Assembly: GCF_007301515.1 (NCBI RefSeq)
Contig: NZ_CP041666.1
Span: 868,001-932,000, forward strand
DNA length: 64,000 nucleotides
Direction: 5' to 3'
From: Radiobacillus deserti
Lineage (GTDB): Bacteria; Bacillota; Bacilli; Bacillales; Amphibacillaceae
Translations under genes and position numbers: made by a program
Notes under the pieces: model-generated
What the model was told of the DNA's origin: nothing
Seen by the model: the letters and a program-made list of their open reading frames with translations, nothing else
The model's database searches: none
Shown: positions 34,445 to 43,171 of the stretch, in pieces
Numbering within the stretch: the first letter of the stretch is position 1
Layout: the number at the start of each line of letters is the position of its first letter

Positions 34445-34477
34445 TTTTTAAATGTAATGCTGAGGGGAGAATGTTCT

Positions 34478-36013
34478 GTGTTAATTTCGCTTAGTTCGTC
34501 ATCATTGTTAGTAGTATTTTTCATATTGCTTATCATATCAGGGCTAAGTGGATTATTATTTTTGCATCCACGAGTACCTTTACGTTATGTCCGCATTCAT
34601 ATTGGAATTGTTGCCTTACCGTCATTGGTTTCATTAGTGCCTCTTTTTGATAAAAGTGTGAATGGGGACGTTGGTCCTTGGCATTTGGATTCCTTAGCTT
34701 GGTTGATGGCTTTCTTTGTTCTTTCGATTGGTTTAATCATTCAACGATACTCTGTGCGTTACTTAATGGGGGATCGCTCTTATCGTAAGTATTTTACACT
34801 TTTTACATTCATTACAGGTTTCGCTTCCATTACGTGGTTAAGCGGTGACTTGCGACTAATGGTTATATGTTGGGGAGCTACTCTTGCTGGTTTAACCTTA
34901 CTTATTAGATTAAACCGTGGTTGGTTAGCAGCAAGGGAAGCTGCCAAGGTTTCTGGCCGTTTATTTACATTAAGTTGGTTTTCCCTATTATGTGCAGTGA
35001 TTTTGATTTTTCAAGTTACAGGCCAATGGCAGTTATCATTAGCTCTAACTGATGAAAGTTTAGCTCAAATTGGTGCGTGGTACAGAACAGGAATCAATTT
35101 ACTGATTGTATTAGCAGTGTTAATTCCAGCAGCTCAGTGGCCATTCCAAAGGTGGTTAGTTGAGTCGGTTGTCGCTCCAACACCTGTTTCTGCTATCATG
35201 CACGCAGGTTTAGTAAATGCAGGAGGAATCATGTTAACTCGGTTTTCACCTCTTTTTAATGGGGATATAGCTTCGATTATTTTGCTTCTTCTTGCAAGTA
35301 TTTCTGTATTGATTGGATCCGGAATTAGTTTAGTCCAGGTTGATTATAAACGTCAGCTAGTTGGCTCCACGATTGGACAAATGGGTTTTATGCTTATTCA
35401 GTGTGCATTAGGAGCGTATGTAGCAGCTATTATTCATTTAATTTTACATGGTTTGTTCAAAGCCACCTTGTTTTTACAGGCTGGTTCGGCAGTACAGCGT
35501 TCCCAAGCATTGTCTCGAATTAACGAAAGATCCTCGTATGTATGGATTATGGCCGGTCGGGCTTTAGGATTTCTTGTAGGGGTTGCCTTCTGGTTCAAGG
35601 CTGCTGATGAAGGATATCAATTGGTTAGTGCACTTATCTTAGGTTGGTCATTTTCTGTTTCGTGGACACAACTCGTAGCTTTTGGAGAGGGGAGGATTGG
35701 TCGTATTGCTGGCTTATCTTGTCTAGGAGGAGCTGCAATCGTTTATTTAATAATTCATTCCTTCTTCTATGAGTGGTTGCATACAAGCGTACATCATAGT
35801 GCTCAACTTCCGATGTCAGTTGTCATTATTGTCTTATGTCTCTTATTATTTGGAAGTGCTATAGGTGCGTGGGTTTCTCGTAAACGTTCTTCTGTATCCT
35901 TTGCAGTAGTTTACCTTTGGTTAATCCGATTGGGTGAGGCGAAACCAAAGTCAGTAGAAAGTCATCCAAACTACTTAAAACAATATATATCTGAGGGAGG
36001 TAAACTACGATGA
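34478..36013 (+). CDS. dabB: DabB/MpsA, NuoL-like proton/cation-conducting subunit
   Basis: A 511-residue polytopic membrane protein of the proton-conducting NADH-dehydrogenase/Mrp superfamily (NuoL/NdhF-like), with about 13-14 helices. Family features include RWLVESVVAPTPVSAIMHAG (about residues 226-245) and the Lys/His-containing helices ending in HLILHGLFKATLFL. Not complex I: no other nuo genes are present, and the next gene is dabA. With DabA it forms the inorganic-carbon accumulating (DAB) / membrane-potential generating (MpsAB) transporter. GTG 34478 is preferred because GAGGGGAG lies 8 bases upstream and overlaps the ATG at 34457. It overlaps dabA by 4 bases. Confidence 0.9.
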   Translation: MLISLSSSSLLVVFFILLIISGLSGLLFLHPRVPLRYVRIHIGIVALPSLVSLVPLFDKSVNGDVGPWHLDSLAWLMAFFVLSIGLIIQRYSVRYLMGDRSYRKYFTLFTFITGFASITWLSGDLRLMVICWGATLAGLTLLIRLNRGWLAAREAAKVSGRLFTLSWFSLLCAVILIFQVTGQWQLSLALTDESLAQIGAWYRTGINLLIVLAVLIPAAQWPFQRWLVESVVAPTPVSAIMHAGLVNAGGIMLTRFSPLFNGDIASIILLLLASISVLIGSGISLVQVDYKRQLVGSTIGQMGFMLIQCALGAYVAAIIHLILHGLFKATLFLQAGSAVQRSQALSRINERSSYVWIMAGRALGFLVGVAFWFKAADEGYQLVSALILGWSFSVSWTQLVAFGEGRIGRIAGLSCLGGAAIVYLIIHSFFYEWLHTSVHHSAQLPMSVVIIVLCLLLFGSAIGAWVSRKRSSVSFAVVYLWLIRLGEAKPKSVESHPNYLKQYISEGGKLR

Positions 36014-38628
36014 ATGGAACATCCGTATTAACGAAAGAGAGTATAGGGAAGAAAGATAAAACAGTTAACCTTCAAAAAGATGATATTAATAAGTTAGTTG
36101 AATCGGCTAGTCAAGTAATTGCACCACTTTGGCCCATTTCTACGTTTGCAGCACGTAACCCGTGGATGGGACTTGAAAACCAATCATTTGATCAGGTTGC
36201 AGAGTGGTTAAAGAATAATCGGGATATTGATATTTATCCTAGTGCTTCTATGATCATTTCGGCTAAGAATAAAGGTGAGATTGATGAAGCTTTTCTGGAA
36301 ATGAGACTACAGCGTTGGCTTGATTCCCATTCCTTTAAAATCCCACGGGACATGATGGAACGATTCTGTCATGCCGCATTAAAGTTGGATCCATTACCTT
36401 CAGACCTTCTAGCATCACTGGAACTGGAGGAATTGGCAGAGGGATTTAGTGGGATTCATACAAAAGGTTCTATCATGCAACCAATAAGTTCGCAAATTCA
36501 GAATGAGGATGGCGATAGGATAGGGAACATTCTCGATCATCATATTATCAAGTGGTGTAAATTATATCTTGATGATTCCCAGGCGGGTTGGGCAATGCCA
36601 AATCGTCAGGAGGGGTTTTATCGTGCGTGGCGTCGTCTCATTCAACACGATCCGATTCTTAGTAAGAAACAGCGAAGTTGCTTCAAAGATTTACCTCAAG
36701 AGGCACATCTAGCTCTAAAAGAGGCATTAATCGCATTAGAAATACCGGAGTCAGATTTACAAACATATCTTGAAGGCCATTTACTTTCCTTACCTGGATG
36801 GGCAGGGATGATGCTTTGGCGCTCACGACAATCGAACCATGAACATGCACTCCTAACAGAGTATTTAGCTATTCGAATTTCAATGGAGCATGCGTTCATA
36901 AAGCCCTATAAACCTCTCCCTAATAGACTTTTGGAGAATAAAGATTCGGTTACTCCTCTTTTAGCATCTTGGATTTATTGGGGAGAGCTGAAAATGGAGC
37001 AATGGTCGAGGATGTCAACTATTGAACAAAATGAATATCTAGCATTTGCTTCCACCTTTAATGATAGTCTTCGTAGGAAGCTTTGGTTAGAAGCGTGGGA
37101 AGATACACACACTGATCGATTAAGTCAGAAGATTATCTCTAATCACCGTAAGGACAACCAAAAAAAATCTGTACTAGCACAATTAGCTTTCTGCATTGAT
37201 GTACGATCGGAACCTTTTCGCCGTCAACTTGAAAAAGAAGGCCCGTTCGAAACAATTGGAATTGCAGGCTTCTTTGGTTTACCGATTGCAACTAAAGAGC
37301 TCGGGAGTGATCATAGTCATCCTTCCTTGCCGGTTATCCTACAGCCTCGGCACCAAATAAAGGAGACTGCTGATGAGAAAGAATTAGAGACGTATCAGCA
37401 ACGTAAGCAGGTTGTTAATTCCTTAAGCAATACATTTAAAAAAATGAAACAAAGTGTACTTGCGAGCTTACTTTTACCTGAATTAAGTGGGCCTTTTCTT
37501 AGCTTACAAATGGTAGCACGAAGTTTTGTGCCAAGAAGGGCAGATCGGCTTATTCGTAGCCTTCGTGAAGCTTGGGTACGGAAACCTAATACGAAGCTCT
37601 CCCTTCATCATGTTCATCATACACAAGCGGAGATATCTGTTGGATTTTCTGAAAAAGAAAAGGTGGATTATGCGCGCGCAGCCTTAAAAATGATGGGGTT
37701 GACAGAGAATTTTGCTTCATTAGTCGTTATATGCGGACATAGCAGTCAAAGTACAAACAATCCTTACGCTGCTGCACTTGAGTGTGGTGCCTGTGGTGGA
37801 GCAGCGGGTGGATTCAACGCAAGGGTTTTGGCTACTTTATGTAATCTTCCTGAGGTAAGAAAAGAGCTTTCTTCGGAAGGAATTGAAATCCCTGTGGACA
37901 CCGTTTTTGTAGCGGCAGAACACAATACAACCGTGGATGAATTACAATGGCTTTATGTTCCCGAACTTTCCGAAACAGCACAAGAGGCATTTGATCGTAT
38001 CGAGGCTATTATGCCGACAGTGAGCCAAAATGCAATTGTCGAGCGTCTTGCTCAGTTACCGAATATCCAATCTAAACTAAAAAATCCAAAGGCAGAGGTA
38101 CACCGATTTGCTGAAGATTGGAGTGAAATACGTCCGGAATGGGGATTAGCCCGTAATGCTGCTTTCATTATTGGTCAACGGGAATTAACTCAGCATTGTG
38201 ACTTGGAAGGTAGAGCCTTTCTTCATAATTACGATTGGCGAAAGGATGAAAGCGGGGAACTCCTAGCTAATATCATTGAAGGACCGGGCACAGTGAGCCA
38301 ATGGATTAATCTGCAATACTATGCTTCAACTGTAGCGCCTCACTATTATGGTAGTGGAAATAAAGCGACGCAAACTGTTACAGCAGGTCTTGGTGTTATG
38401 CAGGGAAATGCAAGTGACTTGTTAGCGGGTCTACCGTGGCAATCTGTTATGAAGTCAGATCACGAGGCTTATCATTCTCCACTTCGTCTGCTGATTGTCA
38501 TTCAAGCACCTAATGAATACGTAGAAAGGTTATTAAATATGGATTCCTCATTAAGAGAAAAAGTTGAAAATGGATGGGCTCGACTTGCTAGTGTAGATCC
38601 AGAAGGGCGTTGGAAAAACTGGTACTAG
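36010..38628 (+). CDS. dabA: DabA/MpsB, carbonic-anhydrase-like subunit of the inorganic carbon transporter
   Basis: An 872-residue cytoplasmic-side protein of the UPF0753/DUF2309 family. The zinc site of DabA is recognisable: Cys395 and Asp397 in FCIDVRSEPFRR, His577 in ICGHSSQSTNNPY and Cys592 in LECGACGG. The His-Cys spacing of 15 is the same as in the characterised Halothiobacillus protein. It is thought to hydrate CO2 to bicarbonate on the cytosolic side, driven by the DabB cation gradient. The start overlaps dabB (ATGA), giving coupled translation. AGGGAGG lies 8 bases upstream. B. subtilis YbcC and staphylococcal MpsB are homologues. Confidence 0.93.
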   Translation: MNGTSVLTKESIGKKDKTVNLQKDDINKLVESASQVIAPLWPISTFAARNPWMGLENQSFDQVAEWLKNNRDIDIYPSASMIISAKNKGEIDEAFLEMRLQRWLDSHSFKIPRDMMERFCHAALKLDPLPSDLLASLELEELAEGFSGIHTKGSIMQPISSQIQNEDGDRIGNILDHHIIKWCKLYLDDSQAGWAMPNRQEGFYRAWRRLIQHDPILSKKQRSCFKDLPQEAHLALKEALIALEIPESDLQTYLEGHLLSLPGWAGMMLWRSRQSNHEHALLTEYLAIRISMEHAFIKPYKPLPNRLLENKDSVTPLLASWIYWGELKMEQWSRMSTIEQNEYLAFASTFNDSLRRKLWLEAWEDTHTDRLSQKIISNHRKDNQKKSVLAQLAFCIDVRSEPFRRQLEKEGPFETIGIAGFFGLPIATKELGSDHSHPSLPVILQPRHQIKETADEKELETYQQRKQVVNSLSNTFKKMKQSVLASLLLPELSGPFLSLQMVARSFVPRRADRLIRSLREAWVRKPNTKLSLHHVHHTQAEISVGFSEKEKVDYARAALKMMGLTENFASLVVICGHSSQSTNNPYAAALECGACGGAAGGFNARVLATLCNLPEVRKELSSEGIEIPVDTVFVAAEHNTTVDELQWLYVPELSETAQEAFDRIEAIMPTVSQNAIVERLAQLPNIQSKLKNPKAEVHRFAEDWSEIRPEWGLARNAAFIIGQRELTQHCDLEGRAFLHNYDWRKDESGELLANIIEGPGTVSQWINLQYYASTVAPHYYGSGNKATQTVTAGLGVMQGNASDLLAGLPWQSVMKSDHEAYHSPLRLLIVIQAPNEYVERLLNMDSSLREKVENGWARLASVDPEGRWKNWY

Positions 38629-38974
38629 TTAAGCTATATAACCAATAGTTGAGATTCCTACAAGGAATATTATCAAAAACTTCTTTGCCAAGGTATTTTT
38701 CTCGTACTTTAGTGATTAGGACAATAAAGATTATCCTTCATATATTGTTTTAAGGTCTAGGCATTTTTAGCCTAGACTTTGTTTGTTCTATATTCAACTA
38801 AGATTTCATGGGAATAGATTGAACTCTAGTTAATGTATAGTTAAAAAATAGAACGCTATGTTAAGATATAAACTGTGCTCCCATCGACACGGGCACATAC
38901 TTTCAATGAGGAAAATCATCTCGAAGATTTTATAAAGCAACTGAATAGACCATATAAAGGGAGATGTACATGTT
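38629..38974. other. intergenic region between dabA and the MpsC-type gene
   Basis: Contains a terminator-like stem GTCTAGGC/GCCTAGAC at 38754-38777 followed by TTTG, then about 190 bases including an imperfect GTGCTCCC/GGGCAC hairpin (38875-38896) and an AAAATC/GATTTT stem just before the next gene. So the DUF2294 gene probably has its own transcript and possibly a structured leader. No gene seen. Confidence 0.5.
38752..38785 (+). terminator. terminator after dabA
   Basis: AAGGTCTAGGC pairs with GCCTAGACTTT around a short T-rich loop, followed by GTTTGTT. It lies 124 bases after the dabA stop codon. Confidence 0.65.
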
Positions 38975-39337
38975 ATGAATAAATCAAAAGGTTCTTATGA
39001 ATCTGAGATAAGTAGGGCTATTACTCAGTGGGAAAAGGACTTTCTCGGACGTGGATCTGTATCCGTTAAGACAGATATATTACGAGATATGATAATTGTA
39101 ATCTTACATGGTGTTTTAACACCGGCTGAATATGCAGTATGTGAATCAAAAGATGGAATGTTAACAATAAAGAAGACTCGTTCGGAATTAGTGGAATCCG
39201 GTATAGAAGATCTTAAGAATATTATCTTAACGATAACCGGAGAAGAAGTGAAGAGTTTTCATACCGATATAAGTTCTCGTACCGGTGAACGAGTGATGCT
39301 ATTTAAACTATTTAATGATTTTGAGAAACGTCTTTAA
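38975..39337 (+). CDS. mpsC: DUF2294 / MpsC-type protein
   Basis: A 120-residue soluble protein with the DUF2294 pattern: an N-terminal helix with SEISRAITQWEKDFLGRGSV, then VSVKTDILRDMIIVILHGVL, TPAEYAV, KKTRSELVE and a C-terminal THISSRTGER-like HTDISSRTGERVMLF. Pfam names this family after MpsC of the staphylococcal mpsABC membrane-potential locus, and here it lies directly downstream of the MpsA/MpsB homologues dabB-dabA. That context is strong support, though a terminator and 346 bases separate them. Biochemical role unknown; perhaps a regulator or accessory factor of carbon uptake. GGGAGATG precedes the start. Confidence 0.75.
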   Translation: MNKSKGSYESEISRAITQWEKDFLGRGSVSVKTDILRDMIIVILHGVLTPAEYAVCESKDGMLTIKKTRSELVESGIEDLKNIILTITGEEVKSFHTDISSRTGERVMLFKLFNDFEKRL

Positions 39338-39418
39338 CGGATAAAAAAATGATGTTTAACCATGAGAATCAAAACATCCATATCGAAAGAGACTGGGAGG
39401 TTGAGTCTCATGTAGAAT

Positions 39419-39454
39419 AAAAGAAACCTCATCCTTGATGAGGTTTCTTTTTAT
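39419..39454. terminator. intrinsic terminator
   Basis: AAAGAAACCTCATC and GATGAGGTTTCTTT form a 14-bp stem with a 4-base loop and a T tail, between the mpsC-type gene and the convergent psuG gene. Confidence 0.85.
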
Positions 39455-39484
39455 AGAAATTCGATTACTAGACCATATAGATAG

Positions 39485-40396
39485 TTATAGGCTGTGTAAC
39501 GCCACTGCAATCTGACCAGCAACCTCCGCATTATGCTTCACTAACGCGATATTCGTTTCCAAGCTTCTACCATCTGTACGTTGTTTAATTTGATCTAAAA
39601 CGAATGGAGTTACACTTTTTCCTGCAATCCCTTGTTTGGTTGCATCATCAATTACATGAGCAATTAACGCTTCCATTTCGTCATAATTCATCGCAGCTTC
39701 TTCTGGAACAGGGTTTGCAATAATCGCTCCGCCATTTAGGTTGAGTTTCCACTTTGTATCTAGTAATCGAGCCACTTCTTCCGGCGAATCCAATTGGAAG
39801 TCTACGTTGAAGTCACTTTCTCTTGTATAGAAAGTAGGGAAGGTTTCGCATTTATAACCGACTACTGGAACTCCTTCTGTTTCTAAGTATTCTAATGTGC
39901 GTCCTACATCTAGAATAGACTTAGCACCGGCACAGACAACCGCGACATTGGTTTGTGCCAGTTCTGTTAAGTCTGCGGATACGTCCATCGATAGCTCTCC
40001 ACCACGGTGAACCCCACCAATTCCACCTGTCGCAAACACTTTTATACCTGCTAGCTGTGCCGCAATCATCGTTGCGGCAACGGTAGTTGCACCAATTTTT
40101 CCAGTCGCCAAAATATAAGGAAAATCTCTACGGCTTACTTTTTCAACGGATTTGTTCGTAGCGAATTCAAGCAGTTCCTCTTCGGATAATCCGATTTTGA
40201 TTGATCCATCCATCAACCCAATGGTAGCTGGAACAGCACCTTGATTTCGTATAATCTGTTCGACTGTTTTGGCCATTTCGATATTTTGTGGGTATGGCAT
40301 GCCATGAGAAATGATAGTTGTTTCTAACGCTACAATTGGTTTTTGTTGTTCGATGGCTTCTTGAACCTCTTCAGAAAAAGATAAATAGTTTTGCAT
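39485..40396 (-). CDS. psuG: pseudouridine-5'-phosphate glycosidase
   Basis: A 303-residue enzyme that splits pseudouridine 5'-phosphate into uracil and ribose 5-phosphate. Family signatures are visible: VALETTIISHGMPYPQN near the N-terminus, the catalytic Lys region VSRRDFPYI, TTVAATMIAAQLAGIKVFAT, GGIGGVHRGGE and the Asn/Asp motifs of the ANPVPEE loop. Length matches PsuG. The ATG at 40396 follows AAAGGAG and overlaps the stop codon of psuK by one base (TAATG), so the two are coupled. Cytosolic nucleoside salvage. Confidence 0.93.
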   Translation of the reverse strand: MQNYLSFSEEVQEAIEQQKPIVALETTIISHGMPYPQNIEMAKTVEQIIRNQGAVPATIGLMDGSIKIGLSEEELLEFATNKSVEKVSRRDFPYILATGKIGATTVAATMIAAQLAGIKVFATGGIGGVHRGGELSMDVSADLTELAQTNVAVVCAGAKSILDVGRTLEYLETEGVPVVGYKCETFPTFYTRESDFNVDFQLDSPEEVARLLDTKWKLNLNGGAIIANPVPEEAAMNYDEMEALIAHVIDDATKQGIAGKSVTPFVLDQIKQRTDGRSLETNIALVKHNAEVAGQIAVALHSL

Positions 40397-41487
40397 TATG
40401 AAGACTCCTTTACTACTTGTTCTAGATAATCTTGATTTAACGCGAGCGCGACAGAAGCTTCTGTTTGTAACGTTAAGGAAGCCGCAGCTACTCCAAGCTG
40501 GCACGCTTTTTCTAGGTTTTGTCCAATGGACAGGCCATATATAATACTCGCCGCAAAGGCATCACCAGCCCCAGTTACATCTACCACTTCCGTTTGGATG
40601 GCCGGAACATGACCAGACTCTTCCTTAGAAGCATAGAAAACCCCATCTGCTCCCATTGTAATAATTACTTGTTTTGCACCACGATCTAGGATGTGCTGAC
40701 AAGCGATTTTGGCCCCTTGGACGGAGAAAATCTCCATGTCAGCTAGTAATTCTGCTTCTTCCCGATTTGGTAGAATTAACTCTGTTCCATCTAATCGCTT
40801 CGGCAACTTTTTTGTTTTTGCAATCGATACTGGATCGATATAAAGGGCAACACTTTCCGCCTTACATTTCTCCATTAAGAAAGATAAACATTCTGCGGAG
40901 ATATTTGTATCTACAAAGATTGCTTGGGAGTCTGAAATCTGGCCCCAGCGTTCCTCTAGCATGGAAGGGGTTAGGTGGTCATAAATGCCCATATCCGCTA
41001 GTGACACGATTAATTCGCCATCTGTATCAATTAGTGCAGTGTACGTTCCGGTTCGTTGGGTTGGAAGTGTCCAAACGTGACGAATATCGATTCCGTCCTG
41101 TTGAGACTTTTCTAGGATAGCTTGTCCTTCTTTGTCATCGCCGATTGTTGTTAACAATCTAGTATGCATGCCAAGACGACTTAAATTTTCTGCAACATTT
41201 CGAGAGACGCCTCCATAGGACTCGGAGGTTGTAACTGGATTAGATGAATGAAGGCTTACTTGTTCTAAGGCCATCGCTTTCCGATCAATATTTGCTCCAC
41301 CAATACAAGTAATATACTTCTTGTCATTTAAAATATAGGCGCGTCCTTTTATCTCCCCTCGAGTGATCAGGCTTTTGATGTAGTTTGCTACCGCTGGACG
41401 AGATAATCCGACGAGCTCAGCCAGTTCTTGTTGGGATATGTATGGATTGCGTTTAATGTGAGTTAAGATTTGTTGTTCCTTGCTCAT
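40396..41487 (-). CDS. psuK: pseudouridine kinase with N-terminal helix-turn-helix
   Basis: A 363-residue PfkB-family sugar kinase fused to an N-terminal MarR/AsnC-like winged helix (residues 1-55, ISQQELAELVGLSRPAVANY). The kinase part has CIGGANIDRKA, the GGVSRNVAENLSRLG substrate loop and the PfkB ATP signature DVTGAGDAFAASIIYGL with catalytic Asp. It phosphorylates pseudouridine for PsuG. The fused DNA-binding domain suggests it also represses its own operon, and paired AAAC-N4-GTTT boxes lie on the promoter. AAAGGAGG precedes the ATG. The HTH-PfkB fusion is common in Bacillota. Confidence 0.9.
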   Translation of the reverse strand: MSKEQQILTHIKRNPYISQQELAELVGLSRPAVANYIKSLITRGEIKGRAYILNDKKYITCIGGANIDRKAMALEQVSLHSSNPVTTSESYGGVSRNVAENLSRLGMHTRLLTTIGDDKEGQAILEKSQQDGIDIRHVWTLPTQRTGTYTALIDTDGELIVSLADMGIYDHLTPSMLEERWGQISDSQAIFVDTNISAECLSFLMEKCKAESVALYIDPVSIAKTKKLPKRLDGTELILPNREEAELLADMEIFSVQGAKIACQHILDRGAKQVIITMGADGVFYASKEESGHVPAIQTEVVDVTGAGDAFAASIIYGLSIGQNLEKACQLGVAAASLTLQTEASVALALNQDYLEQVVKESS

Positions 41488-41504
41488 GGCTATCCTCCTT
41501 TCAC

Positions 41505-41541
41505 CCTTATAAACAAAAGTTTAAAATAAAAACAAATGTTT
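41505..41541 (-). promoter_or_regulatory. psuK promoter with two operator-like boxes
   Basis: On the minus strand TTGTTT, 17 bases and TTATAA form a plausible promoter just upstream of the psuK ribosome site. Two near-identical 12-base dyads lie on it: AAACAAAAGTTT (41511-41522) and AAACAAATGTTT (41530-41541), 19 bases apart, i.e. about two helical turns. They are good candidates for binding by the PsuK N-terminal helix-turn-helix; this is inference. Confidence 0.5.
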
Positions 41542-41585
41542 GTAAAGGGGCTATATTTAGGTTGCACAACAGGCAAAACAAAAAG

Positions 41586-41785
41586 AGGTTGAGACAAAAG
41601 TATATTAAAGCAATGAAATAAACGAACAATTATAAATAGTGCCTATACCCCGCTCCGGAAACATACTACGCTTTCCTCGGGCGGCTGGTGAGCCTCCTCC
41701 CGCTGGAGTCCACGTATATTTCCGGAGCTAGTATAGGCTGTTGTTCGGCTTTTCTGCTTATCCTTTTCGTTATGTCCCAGCCCCT
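41586..41785 (-). repeat. dispersed palindromic repeat, copy 3
   Basis: About 200 bp, the reverse complement of copies 1 and 2. In its own orientation it starts GGGGCTGGGACATAACG exactly at the stop codon of the minus-strand site-2 protease gene (41785-41787), shares the CTCCGGAAATATACGT and GTTTCCGGAGC arms and ends TGTCTCAACCTC. It stands between two genes pointing the same way (protease then psuK), so convergent gene arrangement is not required for its placement. Confidence 0.85.
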
Positions 41786-43008
41786 TAGTTTTCCTCAAAG
41801 GATGTTGGATTGACCATAAGATCACTGGCATCTAGTATTTCCATTGCAAAAACGAGAATAACGGCTAAAAGAACGGCAAGTGCCACATAAAGGATTAAAG
41901 CACGAATCTTGGTGGTTAAAGAGGACTCATAATAAGTCTTCATCCTACTGAGTTCATCATTCAATTCTGCTGTCTTCTTTTGGTTCTGTTCATAGACGAG
42001 TTCGACGATTTCATCAATAGCTGTTGCGGAATTAACAGTTGGGAACATATTTTTTTCCAAAATCTGTTTTAAAATCTCTAATTCGGCTTCCATTTTCTTT
42101 ACCTTAGGTTTATGTTTAGGTCTGACAAATAATCCACGAACTGTCGGGTCATGAATGACGAAGTCAACGACTTCTTGCTTTCGTTCGCGAAGAATTGTAC
42201 GAATACGTGCATATTCATTCAGTTTATATTCGAACTCATCTGTATATAATTCAAAATCTATTCCTGTTATTGTTCTACTTTTATACGTGTCAAGTAATTC
42301 ATTTATGTTTTGCAATACTTCTTTTTTATAGTTCATCGTTTTTATTTTTAGTGGTTCCCGAATTCTTTCCACCCAGGTTATAACCCCAAAAATGAAAATA
42401 ATCATTAATACGGGATCAGGCGATAAAAAGAGGAAAGGAACTAAGGCAAGTAATCCGATGAACCAGACCTTCGTTGATAAGACACTGACGATTCTTCCTC
42501 CATCAAGTGGAGAAACAGGGATAAGGTTAAATAGATTAATTAAAGCACCTAACTGCATCACAAGTGCCCAGTATGGATCTTTCGTGTATAGATAGAGTAG
42601 CGCTGCCGGAATGATGGATAGCAATCCAGCAAACGGTCCCCCGTATGCGACAAAAAATTCTGTTTCTGCATTTTTAATTTTTTTCGGATCAATGCCAATA
42701 ACTGCCCCCATAAACGGAATAAATATAGCAGGGCTTGTTGGGATTTTTTTCATCCTTGCTGCGACCAGATGCCCCATTTCATGAACGAAAATCAAATAAA
42801 TGATGGCACTGGCAAATTTCCACCCGAAAATTTGAGCATGCGCCCAAAGAGAAACAAACATGGAAGCAAGAGTTGCAAACTTTCCAAGTTTAAGTAACCC
42901 TAACACCCACTTAAGCTTGGAAAGGAAAAACAATCCGATGGCTGCTAATACACCCCATGTACCACCCTTTCCTGATTTACCTCGTGCTACGGATTCCACG
43001 GATACCAC
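41785..43008 (-). CDS. site-2 protease family (M50) membrane metalloprotease
   Basis: A 407-residue intramembrane zinc protease-like protein. The catalytic motif HEMGH lies in LIFVHEMGHLVAARMKK (about residues 75-79) and the third ligand in VSPLDGGRI (about 168). The core with about six helices is followed by a 150-residue cytoplasmic coiled-coil region (about 215-370) and one C-terminal transmembrane helix (about 373-393). M50 proteases cleave transmembrane regulators such as anti-sigma factors or small peptides; the target here is unknown. The long coiled coil and extra C-terminal helix are unusual. GAGGAGTGG precedes the start. A dispersed repeat begins at its stop codon. Confidence 0.82.
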   Translation of the reverse strand: MVSVESVARGKSGKGGTWGVLAAIGLFFLSKLKWVLGLLKLGKFATLASMFVSLWAHAQIFGWKFASAIIYLIFVHEMGHLVAARMKKIPTSPAIFIPFMGAVIGIDPKKIKNAETEFFVAYGGPFAGLLSIIPAALLYLYTKDPYWALVMQLGALINLFNLIPVSPLDGGRIVSVLSTKVWFIGLLALVPFLFLSPDPVLMIIFIFGVITWVERIREPLKIKTMNYKKEVLQNINELLDTYKSRTITGIDFELYTDEFEYKLNEYARIRTILRERKQEVVDFVIHDPTVRGLFVRPKHKPKVKKMEAELEILKQILEKNMFPTVNSATAIDEIVELVYEQNQKKTAELNDELSRMKTYYESSLTTKIRALILYVALAVLLAVILVFAMEILDASDLMVNPTSFEEN

Positions 43009-43171
43009 TCCTCTAAATCTATTTTACCAAATACTGTAACAAATGAAAATGTAATACACTTCTGGATGAATAAGAAAATAAAGCAGGCTTGCTATATTTC
43101 TTTTTATAAGATACGTCCCTATAGGAAAGGAGGTTTCATTATAGAAACATATAGAGTTATCGTTTGGGAAG

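Noticed and set aside
34457..34477. ATG 34457 as dabB start
   Set aside because: The ribosome site GAGGGGAG lies downstream of it and is correctly spaced for GTG 34478.
34478..36013. Complex I subunit NuoL/NdhF
   Set aside because: The fold is NuoL-like, but there are no other nuo genes and dabA is directly coupled, which defines the DabB/MpsA role.
40674..41120. 148-codon plus-strand open frame opposite psuK
   Set aside because: It is the reverse-strand shadow of a clear PfkB kinase gene and has no protein-like composition.
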